From UBA11740 sp049273695 (lineage in GTDB: Bacteria > Acidobacteriota > Blastocatellia > Pyrinomonadales > Pyrinomonadaceae), in the NCBI GenBank assembly GCA_049273695.1, contig JBASRE010000050.1, positions 62,001 through 126,000 on the forward strand: a stretch of DNA of 64,000 nucleotides. The letters are read 5' to 3'. The notes under the pieces were generated by a model. The model had not been told where the DNA came from and did no database searches. It saw nothing but the letters and a program-made list of their open reading frames with translations. This document shows positions 26,881 to 34,903 of this stretch, piece after piece (the stretch's first letter is position 1; the number at the start of each line of letters is the position of its first letter). The translations under genes were made by a program, and so were the position numbers.

Positions 26881-28245
26881 GCAGGCAGCAAGTGGTTCAA
26901 ACGCAAAGCTGCTGATGAAAGGCACCATCGCCATCGATACATCCTGTTTTGGCTCCGGCAATCTCAGACGCACCCGGCGTATGCGACGGCGCTCAACGCG
27001 TTCGACGGTAAAGACCAGATCCTGGAAAGTCACGGCCTCGTTCGGCTGCAACAAACGTCCGGCTTGCGCCATCAGAAATCCCGCCAGCGTGGTGTAACCG
27101 CTGTCTTCGGGCAGATCCAATTTGAGTCGCCGGTTTGCGTCGCGCACCGTCAACATGCCGCTCAGGACATAACTGCCATCCAGCTCTTTCGATATCTGCG
27201 AACGTACTTCTTCATCGAACTCATCATTAATCTCGCCGACGATCTCTTCCAGCAAATCTTCCATCGTGACGATGCCTTCCATGCCGCCGTGTTCGTCCAC
27301 GACAACCGCAAGGTGCGCGCGCGAAGCCTGCATGCGCGTGAGCGCCGCGCCCAGTCGAGCGTTCGCGGGAATGAACTGTGCCGAGCGAACTAACTGCCTC
27401 AGATTGAATCCGTCCAGCGGCGGATTTTCGAGATATGGTTCCAGGTCCCGGCGAGAAACAGTGCCGACGACGTCATCCAGGCGTTCGTGATACACGGGCA
27501 GGCGCGAGTACCCTGACGAGCGAAATACCTTCTTCACTTCGTCCAGCGTCGCCGTTTCCGTGATTCCCTGGACCTCTGTGCGAGGAATCATCGCTTCGCG
27601 GACTTCGGCGTCGGAGAATTCGAAGATGCTATCGACCAGACGTTCTTCGACCTCAATGTGTCCCTTGCGGCGCGAAACGTCGATGAGCTGACGTAGTTCG
27701 TCTGCTGTGTAAATTGAGGCGTGTTCCGAAGTCGGATGCAGTCCGAGCAGACGTACGGTCCTGGTGCCGGCCCAATCAAGCAACCGAATCGGATAAGAAA
27801 AGGTCTTGTAGAAAAGTTGCATCGGCCAGGCGATGGCCAGCGCGGTTTTCTCTGCGCGTTCGAGGGCGATCGTTTTCGGCGCCAACTCGCCGAGGACGAT
27901 GTGCAGAAAAGTGATGATGCTGAACGCAAGCGTGAACGCAATCGTGTGCAGCAGCGTTTCCGAGATTCTCCCTCGCAGGGGAATCTCCAAAAGGTGTGCG
28001 ATGGCCGGTTCGCCAATCCAGCCAAGCGCTAGCGAAGCCAAAGTAATGCCAAGCTGCGTCGCTGAAATGTAAGCGTTCAGGTTATCGACCAGGCCCAGGA
28101 GCGTTTTCGCGCGCGCGTCGCCGGCCGCCGCCATCGTCGCAATGCGTGACCGCCGCACACCGACCAAGGCAAATTCCGAGGCCACAAAGAACCCATTAGC
28201 GAGAACCAGAAAGAACACCGCCGCAATCTTCAGCGTTTCAAGCAT
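26872..28245 (-). CDS. CNNM/CorC-type hemolysin-family transporter
   Basis: 457 residues in the standard order. An N-terminal CNNM membrane domain has four hydrophobic segments (residues 1-190; EFALVGVRRSRI, GITLASLALGWIGEPA and FLHIVLGELAPKTIAL are family signatures). A CBS pair (about 205-335, with PRTEVQGI and the HGGMEGIVTMEDLLEEIVGEI stretch) follows, then a C-terminal CorC_HlyC domain (about 350-430). Members are linked to Mg2+/Co2+ efflux or homeostasis. The 'hemolysin' name is historical. Confidence 0.93.
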   Translation of the reverse strand: MLETLKIAAVFFLVLANGFFVASEFALVGVRRSRIATMAAAGDARAKTLLGLVDNLNAYISATQLGITLASLALGWIGEPAIAHLLEIPLRGRISETLLHTIAFTLAFSIITFLHIVLGELAPKTIALERAEKTALAIAWPMQLFYKTFSYPIRLLDWAGTRTVRLLGLHPTSEHASIYTADELRQLIDVSRRKGHIEVEERLVDSIFEFSDAEVREAMIPRTEVQGITETATLDEVKKVFRSSGYSRLPVYHERLDDVVGTVSRRDLEPYLENPPLDGFNLRQLVRSAQFIPANARLGAALTRMQASRAHLAVVVDEHGGMEGIVTMEDLLEEIVGEINDEFDEEVRSQISKELDGSYVLSGMLTVRDANRRLKLDLPEDSGYTTLAGFLMAQAGRLLQPNEAVTFQDLVFTVERVERRRIRRVRLRLPEPKQDVSMAMVPFISSFAFEPLAACLL

Positions 28246-28350
28246 GCCTTATGGTAGTTAGCTCAACGCGGCTGACGCAAGAAGGCGTAATGCCCGGAAA
28301 GTTTAAGCGCGTGCAATGACCGCGGCTGATACGAATTGGATTAGAGATAA

Positions 28351-28427
28351 TGGTGCACCCGGCACGACTCGAACGTGCGACCCCCTGATTCGTAGTCAGG
28401 TACTCTATCCAGCTGAGCTACGGGTGC
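28351..28427 (-). tRNA. tRNA-Arg (ACG)
   Basis: Read on the minus strand: acceptor GCACCCG / CGGGTGC, D-stem GCTC/GAGT, anticodon stem CCTGA/TCAGG with loop CTACGAA (anticodon ACG), T-arm GCACG-TTCGAGT-CGTGC, discriminator A and an encoded CCA. All four arms pair, and the length including CCA is 77 nt. ACG is normally converted to ICG by TadA and reads CGU/CGC/CGA. Confidence 0.97.
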
Positions 28428-28480
28428 GTGAAGGAATGAATGGAGTTTAAAGTCTCGAGTTTGAACTTTCAAGTTTGCGG

Positions 28481-28550
28481 GTCAGTACCCGGAGCGGTAG
28501 CGACGGGGTAAGACCGCCTGACCCGGTCGCTACCGCTCCCGGTACTGACA
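28481..28550. repeat. Palindromic element, 'gtcagtaccgggagcggtag' family
   Basis: 29-bp arms (28481-28509 and 28521-28549) are nearly perfect inverted repeats. This is the free-standing form of the element found in frame inside prmA and actB. Confidence 0.9.
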
Positions 28551-28560
28551 GGCGCGCTGA

Positions 28561-29595
28561 TTATTTCGCGTAATACCCGGTTTTCGTCTTCGCTATTAAA
28601 TCAGGACGCGTGACGTCAACGCGGATCGCGCGCCACTGGCCGTCCCGTTTTTCCGGGTTGGGTGCTTGATAAGCAATGCTGTAGAGCGTGCGCAGATGCG
28701 CGGCCAGCTCGGCATAGACTCTGGCCATTTGATCGAGGCGGCGAATATCGCTTACCTGCCCTCCGGTGCGATCAGCCATCATCTGGAGGCGAGTGCGCGC
28801 GGCCGAGTACTGCGCGATGATGCGCGGATCCGGAAGCGGCAGACGTCTCGGATCGCCTGATGGCAGCGCTAACGGGAAAATCGTCACACCCTGGCGATCC
28901 GCATCAGCCAAAACCGAAGTCAAAGCCGAACTAGCCTCTGGTTTGATCACAGTGCTTACTTCCACTTCGGTTGCTTTCGCGACAGCCGCCCGATCAGACT
29001 TGCGCACTTGCGTGTCCAGACCGTCCGTCAACGCAACGATCGCTTTGCGCCGTTTCCCCTCACCGGCTAATTTCCGCAACGACTCTTTTAATCCATCGAA
29101 AAGCAACGTATCACCGGAACCGCTGGCCAGCGTGATCGCGTAAGCAGTTTTCTGACGATCCGTCGTGAAGCCCGCGATTTCGCGCACGCCTTTGCCGTTG
29201 AACACAATCACCGCGACGCGATCTTCGGGCGCGAGCGCATCCAGAAATCTGATCGCCGCCTGCTGAATCTGCTGGCGAAAGTTCACCGTCGAACCCGACA
29301 TGTCCAGCAGCATCACTAAACTAAACGGCGACTGCGTCGGCTCGAACGCGACGATCGGCCGCTTAACATCATCCTCGTAGATCGCAAAATCTACCTGTGA
29401 CAGCGAAGTGATCGCGCGGCCCTGCCGATCGACCACGCCAACGTTCAACTGCACGACCGACGTATCTGTCTTGATAATGTCATCCTGCGCCGAGACTGCC
29501 GTGGAAAAACTGAGGAAGACCGACGCGCAAAATAACGCGGTCAGGCCGAACCTGGCGCTAGTTTTGATTAAGTATGATCGCGAAAACACGAACAT
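28561..29595 (-). CDS. Exported VWA-domain protein (acidobacterial VWFA-related type)
   Basis: 344 residues. The signal peptide ends near AVSAQD. A short beta domain (VVQLNVGVVDRQGRAITSL) precedes the VWA domain, whose MIDAS motif is LDMSGST (about residue 93) with the later residues T and D in LVALTDGLDTQ-like positions (KAIVALTDGLDTQ). The C-terminal part (LYSIAYQAPN and RAIRVDVTRPDL) is typical of the acidobacterial VWFA-related family. Probably a surface or periplasmic adhesion/assembly protein. A paralogue is at 39838-40785. Confidence 0.85.
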   Translation of the reverse strand: MFVFSRSYLIKTSARFGLTALFCASVFLSFSTAVSAQDDIIKTDTSVVQLNVGVVDRQGRAITSLSQVDFAIYEDDVKRPIVAFEPTQSPFSLVMLLDMSGSTVNFRQQIQQAAIRFLDALAPEDRVAVIVFNGKGVREIAGFTTDRQKTAYAITLASGSGDTLLFDGLKESLRKLAGEGKRRKAIVALTDGLDTQVRKSDRAAVAKATEVEVSTVIKPEASSALTSVLADADRQGVTIFPLALPSGDPRRLPLPDPRIIAQYSAARTRLQMMADRTGGQVSDIRRLDQMARVYAELAAHLRTLYSIAYQAPNPEKRDGQWRAIRVDVTRPDLIAKTKTGYYAK

Positions 29596-29671
29596 TTAGT
29601 TGAGTTTCACCCGATTTGAGTTCGCTGGGGGTTTGCAGTATCCGATCTCGCTGCCGATGTTTGCAACCCAA

Positions 29672-29796
29672 TTTGGAGTGCGGCGTTCTTCCACCCCAGC
29701 GCGGCTGCCACGCTGGGGACCCCCGGTTGACGCCGCTTTTTATCGTCTTAATCTGCCGTAACAATCCAAAGCGCCACCAAGGCGGCGCACTCCACA
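29672..29796. repeat. Nested inverted repeats in the 29596-29895 gap
   Basis: The outer arms are 'tttggagtgcggcg' (29672) and 'ggcggcgcactcca' (about 29782-29796). Inside is the 'ccccagc..gctgggg' palindrome at 29694-29718. The same outer family frames 55779-55927. Nothing else is recognised in this 300-bp gap. Confidence 0.75.
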
Positions 29797-29895
29797 GCTC
29801 GACGCCTGCGGCGTTTGGACTTGTAACAAATCATTACATTGCGTCGCCTTCCACTCGCAATATAATCCGCGTGCTCACTTCTGGAGACTCCCACG

Positions 29896-30372
29896 ATGAG
29901 CAACTCCAACTTCTGCAGAAACTGCGGCGCACGGCTCACGCGTAAAGGTTGGCGACTGTGGATGCGCGGCCCACTCTGCGACGATTGCGCCAGGCGACCA
30001 AGCGTCAACACCCGCAGCCGAACAATCATCGTTATCGGGTTGCTGGCGGCAGCCGCCTTTGCTTTCGGCCGCTATCTGCGCCCGTCAGCCCCGCCATTCA
30101 TTATTCATCGCGCCGCGAACTCGCCGTTGCCGGATGCGCCGCTCGATCTCAACTCACTCGCGAAACGCGGCCCCGGCACTTCAGGTTCAAATGGGCCACC
30201 AACGTCGGCTGAGAACGAGGCGACTTACATCTGCGGCGCGCGGACTAAAAAAGGCACGCCGTGTCGCCGCCGCGTGCACGTCGCCGGCGAACGTTGCTAC
30301 CAACACAAAGGCCGAACCGCAATGGTCGCGCTGGAGAAATTGGTCATCAACCCCGACGCTCCAAAAAAGTAG
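29896..30372 (+). CDS. Zinc-ribbon membrane protein with Cys/His C-terminal motif
   Basis: 158 residues. The N-terminal zinc ribbon has CRNCGARL and CDDC knuckles. One transmembrane helix lies at about residues 46-62, followed by a Pro/Ser-rich linker. The C-terminal motif YICGARTKKGTPCRRRV...ERCYQHKG has Cys/His spacing like a second small metal-binding module. Such GTPCRRxV...CxxH modules recur in bacterial proteins of unknown role. No catalytic motif. A terminator follows. Confidence 0.75.
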   Translation: MSNSNFCRNCGARLTRKGWRLWMRGPLCDDCARRPSVNTRSRTIIVIGLLAAAAFAFGRYLRPSAPPFIIHRAANSPLPDAPLDLNSLAKRGPGTSGSNGPPTSAENEATYICGARTKKGTPCRRRVHVAGERCYQHKGRTAMVALEKLVINPDAPKK

Positions 30373-30397
30373 CCCGCGCGAAATGATCACGCGGGCT
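30360..30397 (-). terminator. Rho-independent terminator for the tricorn gene
   Basis: The stem AGCCCGCG / CGCGGGCT (30371-30378 and 30390-30397) is followed on the minus strand by ACTTTTTT. It overlaps the end of the convergent gene at 29896-30372 and may work for both, though its plus-strand T-tract is weak. Confidence 0.7.
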
Positions 30398-30420
30398 GTT
30401 TAAGAGTGAGACTCGCAGTG

Positions 30421-33400
30421 CTAACGAATCGTCTTCACCGGCGGTGCTTGTCTTGTCGGCACCTTCACCGGGTTCTTCAGCTTCGCCATAACTTCGGCGA
30501 TGCCGCGTTCGAGTTGTGGATCGCGACCGGCAATCTCAGCCGCCGGCTCGTTGTCCACTTCGATATCCGGATCGACGCCGTAGCCTTCAATGATGTACTC
30601 GCCCTTTGAATTCGCCAGCGCCGAGCCCGGCACGAAGATGTTGCCGCCGTCGATCAGAACACCACGATTCTGAATGCCGACGACGCCGCCCCAAGAACGC
30701 TTGCCGATCAGGGGCCCGAGGCCGGCTTCTCGGAACATCCACGGGAAAATGTCGCCGTCCGAGGCTGAGTTTTGATCCAGCAACGCGACCATTGGCCCGA
30801 GGAAAACGCCGTCAGGATAAGTGTTGCCGATATCGTCGGTACGCGCGTAGTTGACGCCAAGCATTTTGCGTCGCAAACGCTCGATCAGCATGCGCGAAAC
30901 GTTGCCGCCGCCATTGGCGCGCACATCGACGACCAGACCTTCCTTGTCGATCTGCGGGTAGTACCACTTGATGAACTCGCGGATACCGGCCGCGCCCATG
31001 TCCGGAATGTGAATGTAGCCGACGCGACCGTTGGTCGCTTCTTCAACCTGCTTGCGGTTTTTCGTAATCCAATCGAGATAGATCAAATTACTTTCGTCGG
31101 TGATCGGGCGATACGAAATCGTTCGCGCGCCGTCGATCACGGGGCGGCTATTCACCGTCAGCGAGACTGGATTGTCGGCTTTGTTGCGCAGCAGACGATA
31201 AATGTCGTCGTTAGCCTTCACTTCTTCGCCGTCGATCGCCAGCACGTAATCGCCGACGTTCGCGTTGGTGCCGACTTCCGTCAGCGGCGAACGATAAATG
31301 TCTTCTTCGTTTTGCCCCTGAAAGATTCTCGAGATGCGATAGCGTCCCGCCGCCGGATCAACGTCGAAGCGCGCTCCAGCCAGACCGACGCGCGGCCGCG
31401 GCGGAATCAAAAAGTCGCCGCCTTCGATGTACGCGTGCTGCACGGTCAGCTCGGCAATCATTTCGCCGATGACGTAATTCAGGTCTGAGCGGTGACCGAC
31501 GTACTGAAGCAGAGGCTTGTACTGCTCGCGCAGCGCGACCCAGTCATAGCCGTGCATGTTCGGCACGTAGAAAAAGTCGCGATAGCGCCGCCAGACTTCG
31601 TTGAAAATTTGGTTCCACTCTTCGGCAGGAACTCGATCGACAACCAACCCGGCCGTCGAAACAGGTTTGCGCGTGCGATCGCCCACCGGCGTGGCGTCGT
31701 AAATATTGAAGCCCGGGCCTTGGCGCGCCAGGATCTTCGAGCCGTCCCGCGACATGGTGTAGCCCGCACCGTCGTCGATCAGAGTTGTCTCTTTGCGATC
31801 TTTTAACGAATAAAGTTTGAGCTGCGCCGGACGATCGCCCTGACGGCCAATATAGCCGGCCGAACCAACGCCGTAAACCAGGAATCCCGGCTTGGTCGAG
31901 AGTCCGCCGTAGTTGTCAGCCGCAATCGGCGCGCGCGCCACGCGAGTCGTGATGCCGTCGAAATCGATCGTCATCGCTTTCGGCTGGGGCGGCGCGGCGG
32001 GTTTCGGAGCATCGGCTTTCGGCGCCTCAGCTTCGCCTTCTTTCTTCGGTTCAGCCGGAGCGGCGCCTTCCTCTCGTGCCCTGGTCACCGCTACTTCGTC
32101 GCTCTCAGGCGGAAATGGATGCTTCACGTCTTTGCGTAAAGCCAACGCGTAAATATAGGTGGTGCGGTTCGTCGCAAAGTTGAATTCGATCTGCGAAATC
32201 TGTGGTGCGAATTCGTGGTCGCTCAGGAAAAACAGATAGCTACCCGAGCTGTCCCATGCGGGACTACCGGCATTGAACATCTGGCTGGTCACGCGCGTGA
32301 CCTTGTTGTCGGCGGCGTTCCAAATGTGAAGCTGCGAGAAGCCGTTGCCATTCGTCGCAAAGCTGAACGCGAGAAAGTTTCCGCTTGGTGACCATGTGTA
32401 ATCGCGAATCTGTCCACGCGGCGCGTCGATGATCTCAGTGATCTTTTTGTCCGCGAGCGTGACGACGTAAAGCTTGCCATCCTTGTCGCTGAAGGCGAGA
32501 CGCTTTCCGTCAGCCGACCACTCCGGTTGATAACGCATCGCCTTGCCGCCGCTCGTGATTTGCTGCGGCGGTTTCAAACCATCTTGTGCGATGACGTAAA
32601 CCTCTTCTTCGCCACTCAAGTCAGATATGAAGGCGATCTGCGATCCATCGGGAGACCAGCTCGGCCATTTGTCGTGCGCGCCCGATGAATGCGTGAGATT
32701 GCGCGTCGGTCCTTTTTCAATCGGCACCGTGAAAATGTCGCCGCGCGCCGACATCAGGGCGCGTTCGCCTTTCGGGCTCAATTCGTAAGATTCAATGTTG
32801 CCTGCGGCTGAGACGCGACTTGGCCGGCGGGCTAAGCCATCATCCGGAACGGTGATCGAAATGGGCGCAGCCTTGCCGCTGCGTGTGTCGAGCACTTGCA
32901 GCTCGCCATTCATCTCGTAAACGATGCGATTCTGATCGTCGGCGCTCGGCCAGCGCACGTCCCAAAGTTTGCTCTGCGTAACCTGCGTCGTCTTTCCATT
33001 GCCGGTGTTGTACGCGTAGAGGTTGAAATGGCCGTCGCGATCCGAGTCGTAGTAGATCGTTTCGCCAATCCACATCGGATCGCGCGTCGCGCGCGGGCCA
33101 TCAGCGATGGCCTTTGTGGCATGCGTCTTCAAATCGTAGATGTAGAGACGGTTCGCCTGGCCGCCGCCGTAACGCTTCTCCGGACGAAAGTCGCGCGACT
33201 GGGGCGAGTAAACCATGCGTGTTCCATCCGGCGAGTAATCGCCGGAACCTGCTTGCGGCATCGGGAGAGCTTCCGCGGCGCCACCTTCAACCGAAACCGT
33301 GTAGAGCCTGGCAATCGGCAGCGACCATGAATCGCGCTGCGATTTGAAAACGATGCGCTTGCCGTCGCGTGTCCAGCCGTAAACCTGATTGTCCCAACCC

Positions 33401-33756
33401 CAGCGTGGCGTGAAAGGGCCCTTGGCCGGATAAAAAGTGAGCTGCCGCGGCACGCCGCCGCTCGCCGGCATAACATAAACCTGCTCGTCACCATCGTACT
33501 GGCCGGTGAAAGCGATCCACTTTCCGTCCGGCGAGAACTTCGCAAACACTTCAATGCCGGGATGCGCGGTCAGTCGAATCGCGCTGCCACCATTCGCAGG
33601 CGCGGTCCAGAGGTCGCCGGCGTAAGTGAACGCCACGCGGTCGCTGTGAATGTCCGGGAAACGCAACAGCTTTGTCTGCGCTGCCGCGGTTGTCGCTCCG
33701 ACTAGTGCAATAAGAAGGGGAAGGAAGACGCGGATAGATACAATTCTTTTAAGCAA
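30421..33756 (-). CDS. tri: Tricorn-type protease
   Basis: 1111 residues. The signal peptide ends near TTAAAQT. Two beta-propeller regions follow: WD40-like repeats such as RFPDIHSDRVAFTYAGDLWT, FSPDGKWIAFTGQYDGD and WSPDGSQIAFISDLSGEEE. An acidic/Ala-rich linker lies near residues 575-600. Then come a tricorn C1 domain (VPAEEWNQIFNEVWRRYRDFFY), a PDZ-like domain (GDYVLAIDGEEV) and the S41 serine-protease domain. The latter has GYIHIPDMG, VVDVRANGGGN and the nucleophile segment QNSASDGDIFP followed by KRSWGGVVG. Such enzymes degrade oligopeptides. The signal peptide points to the periplasm, unlike the archaeal cytosolic prototype. Confidence 0.94.
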   Translation of the reverse strand: MLKRIVSIRVFLPLLIALVGATTAAAQTKLLRFPDIHSDRVAFTYAGDLWTAPANGGSAIRLTAHPGIEVFAKFSPDGKWIAFTGQYDGDEQVYVMPASGGVPRQLTFYPAKGPFTPRWGWDNQVYGWTRDGKRIVFKSQRDSWSLPIARLYTVSVEGGAAEALPMPQAGSGDYSPDGTRMVYSPQSRDFRPEKRYGGGQANRLYIYDLKTHATKAIADGPRATRDPMWIGETIYYDSDRDGHFNLYAYNTGNGKTTQVTQSKLWDVRWPSADDQNRIVYEMNGELQVLDTRSGKAAPISITVPDDGLARRPSRVSAAGNIESYELSPKGERALMSARGDIFTVPIEKGPTRNLTHSSGAHDKWPSWSPDGSQIAFISDLSGEEEVYVIAQDGLKPPQQITSGGKAMRYQPEWSADGKRLAFSDKDGKLYVVTLADKKITEIIDAPRGQIRDYTWSPSGNFLAFSFATNGNGFSQLHIWNAADNKVTRVTSQMFNAGSPAWDSSGSYLFFLSDHEFAPQISQIEFNFATNRTTYIYALALRKDVKHPFPPESDEVAVTRAREEGAAPAEPKKEGEAEAPKADAPKPAAPPQPKAMTIDFDGITTRVARAPIAADNYGGLSTKPGFLVYGVGSAGYIGRQGDRPAQLKLYSLKDRKETTLIDDGAGYTMSRDGSKILARQGPGFNIYDATPVGDRTRKPVSTAGLVVDRVPAEEWNQIFNEVWRRYRDFFYVPNMHGYDWVALREQYKPLLQYVGHRSDLNYVIGEMIAELTVQHAYIEGGDFLIPPRPRVGLAGARFDVDPAAGRYRISRIFQGQNEEDIYRSPLTEVGTNANVGDYVLAIDGEEVKANDDIYRLLRNKADNPVSLTVNSRPVIDGARTISYRPITDESNLIYLDWITKNRKQVEEATNGRVGYIHIPDMGAAGIREFIKWYYPQIDKEGLVVDVRANGGGNVSRMLIERLRRKMLGVNYARTDDIGNTYPDGVFLGPMVALLDQNSASDGDIFPWMFREAGLGPLIGKRSWGGVVGIQNRGVLIDGGNIFVPGSALANSKGEYIIEGYGVDPDIEVDNEPAAEIAGRDPQLERGIAEVMAKLKNPVKVPTRQAPPVKTIR

Positions 33757-33780
33757 GGCTCTCTCCTTTAAGCGGCGTTT

Positions 33781-33846
33781 AGAGTACCAGCTTCAGCTGG
33801 GCCTTCGGTTGAACCGGCAAACTGCCCGACTAAAGCCGGTACTCTG
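33781..33846. repeat. Inverted repeat upstream of the tricorn gene
   Basis: 'agagtaccagcttcagctgg' at the left and 'ctaaagccggtactct' at the right form an imperfect inverted repeat around 'ggttgaaccgg'. Nothing else is seen in the 185-bp gap. Confidence 0.7.
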
Positions 33847-33941
33847 ACATCGTGTCGTTGGTTTTAGTTTTCAAAAACGCGCAGGATGCTCAGGCTTTTC
33901 TACGCCCGGCAGGCGGGTTCGGTTTCAAAATGATTGTAAAA

Positions 33942-34223
33942 TCACCACTTGATCGAGCCTTCTTTCGAGGTGTCGATCTGCGCCAGCTCGTTCTCGCCGT
34001 AGAAGAAGCCTTTCATGTTATCCATCAGGAAGCCTTGCGCTTCAGGGTTCGTAAGATCCAAACCGTAATGGTTGATGATGCGGGTCTGATTCTGTAACCA
34101 TTCAGCCCAACATGCCTGGCAAACTTCTTTGGCGACTTTCTGACCAAGTTCAGTCGGGAGGGGCGCATACCCGAGCGGACTGCGTTTCTGCCCACAGCGG
34201 GCGCATTTGATTTCGTCTGGCAT
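33942..34223 (-). CDS. YggX-like Fe(2+)-trafficking protein
   Basis: 93 residues. The layout follows the YggX family: CARCGQKRSPLGYAPLPTELGQKVAKEVCQACWAEWLQNQTRIINHYGLDLTNPEAQGFLMDNMKGFF in segments, with W-x-x-W-x-x-x-QT-x-x-I-N-x-x-x-L and the terminal phenylalanine pair. Unlike enteric YggX it has two CxxC pairs (CARC and CQAC), so it may bind zinc or iron. Proposed roles are iron trafficking and protection of Fe-S enzymes from oxidation, which fits the peroxiredoxin next door. Confidence 0.82.
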   Translation of the reverse strand: MPDEIKCARCGQKRSPLGYAPLPTELGQKVAKEVCQACWAEWLQNQTRIINHYGLDLTNPEAQGFLMDNMKGFFYGENELAQIDTSKEGSIKW

Positions 34224-34235
34224 GGAATACTCCAG

Positions 34236-34349
34236 TTTCGAGTTTCGAGTTTCGAGTTAGGCTTACGAGAATGATTCTAAGCTCGCGTTAGAATACATGC
34301 AATTTCGAGTACAAATGAATCGAAACACGGAACTCGAAACTCGAAACTA
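34236..34349. repeat. Inverted repeat of 'tttcgag' units
   Basis: The left run of three 'tttcgag' units (34236-34259) pairs with 'aactcgaaactcgaaact' (34331-34349). The right arm reaches into the stop of the peroxiredoxin gene. Confidence 0.8.
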
Positions 34350-34802
34350 TTTAGCCGCTGCGCGAATCGCCTGCAGCACATCGTCATCCTTTGGCCGAAA
34401 CAATCCCAACGGCCGCACGTCGCGATAACGAATCGCGCCATTCCCATCGATCACGAAAACCGAGCGCGCGACTTTGCCCGGTACAAGCGATTTCGCCCCG
34501 TACATGTCCGCCACTTTTCGATCGGCGTCAGAAAGAAGCCGCAGTGGCAGCTCGTGATGTTCGGCGAACTTCTTGTGGGATTCGACGCTGTCAGTCGAGA
34601 CGCCGACGACTTCTGCGCCAGTGGCCGCATAGTCGTCCCAACGATCGCGCACGGAACACATCTGGCGCGTACAGACCGGAGTTTCGTCGCCGGGATAGAA
34701 AAGCAGCACGACAACTTTGCCGCAATGATCTGAAAGCCGCCAGGGCTTTCCTTCTCCGTCAGACAGAGTGAAGTCGGGCGCGTCCGATCCTTCTTTGAGC
34801 AT
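34347..34802 (-). CDS. Peroxiredoxin (AhpC/TSA, BCP-type)
   Basis: 151 residues from the internal ATG 34802 (MLKEGSDAPDF); an upstream ATG at 34838 adds 12 residues. The thioredoxin-fold motif FYPGDETPVCTRQMCSVRD holds the peroxidatic Cys in the usual PxxxT/SxxC arrangement, and a second Cys five residues later fits the resolving Cys of some BCP-type enzymes. It reduces hydrogen peroxide and organic hydroperoxides. Confidence 0.93.
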   Translation of the reverse strand: MLKEGSDAPDFTLSDGEGKPWRLSDHCGKVVVLLFYPGDETPVCTRQMCSVRDRWDDYAATGAEVVGVSTDSVESHKKFAEHHELPLRLLSDADRKVADMYGAKSLVPGKVARSVFVIDGNGAIRYRDVRPLGLFRPKDDDVLQAIRAAAK

Positions 34803-34849
34803 GCCACTGACTTTAAGGGTCAAATGCGGCGCTTGCAAACGGGGCCGGC

Positions 34850-34884
34850 CAAAATAAAAAGGGCACGGTCATCCCGTGCCCTTT
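34850..34884 (-). terminator. Rho-independent terminator for the GAF gene
   Basis: A perfect 11-bp stem (AAAGGGCACGG, 34858-34868, and its complement 34874-34884) is followed on the minus strand by TTTTTATTTT. It is read 20 bp after the stop at 34904. Confidence 0.9.
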
Positions 34885-34903
34885 CTCCAAAGTGTGCTTG
34901 CGA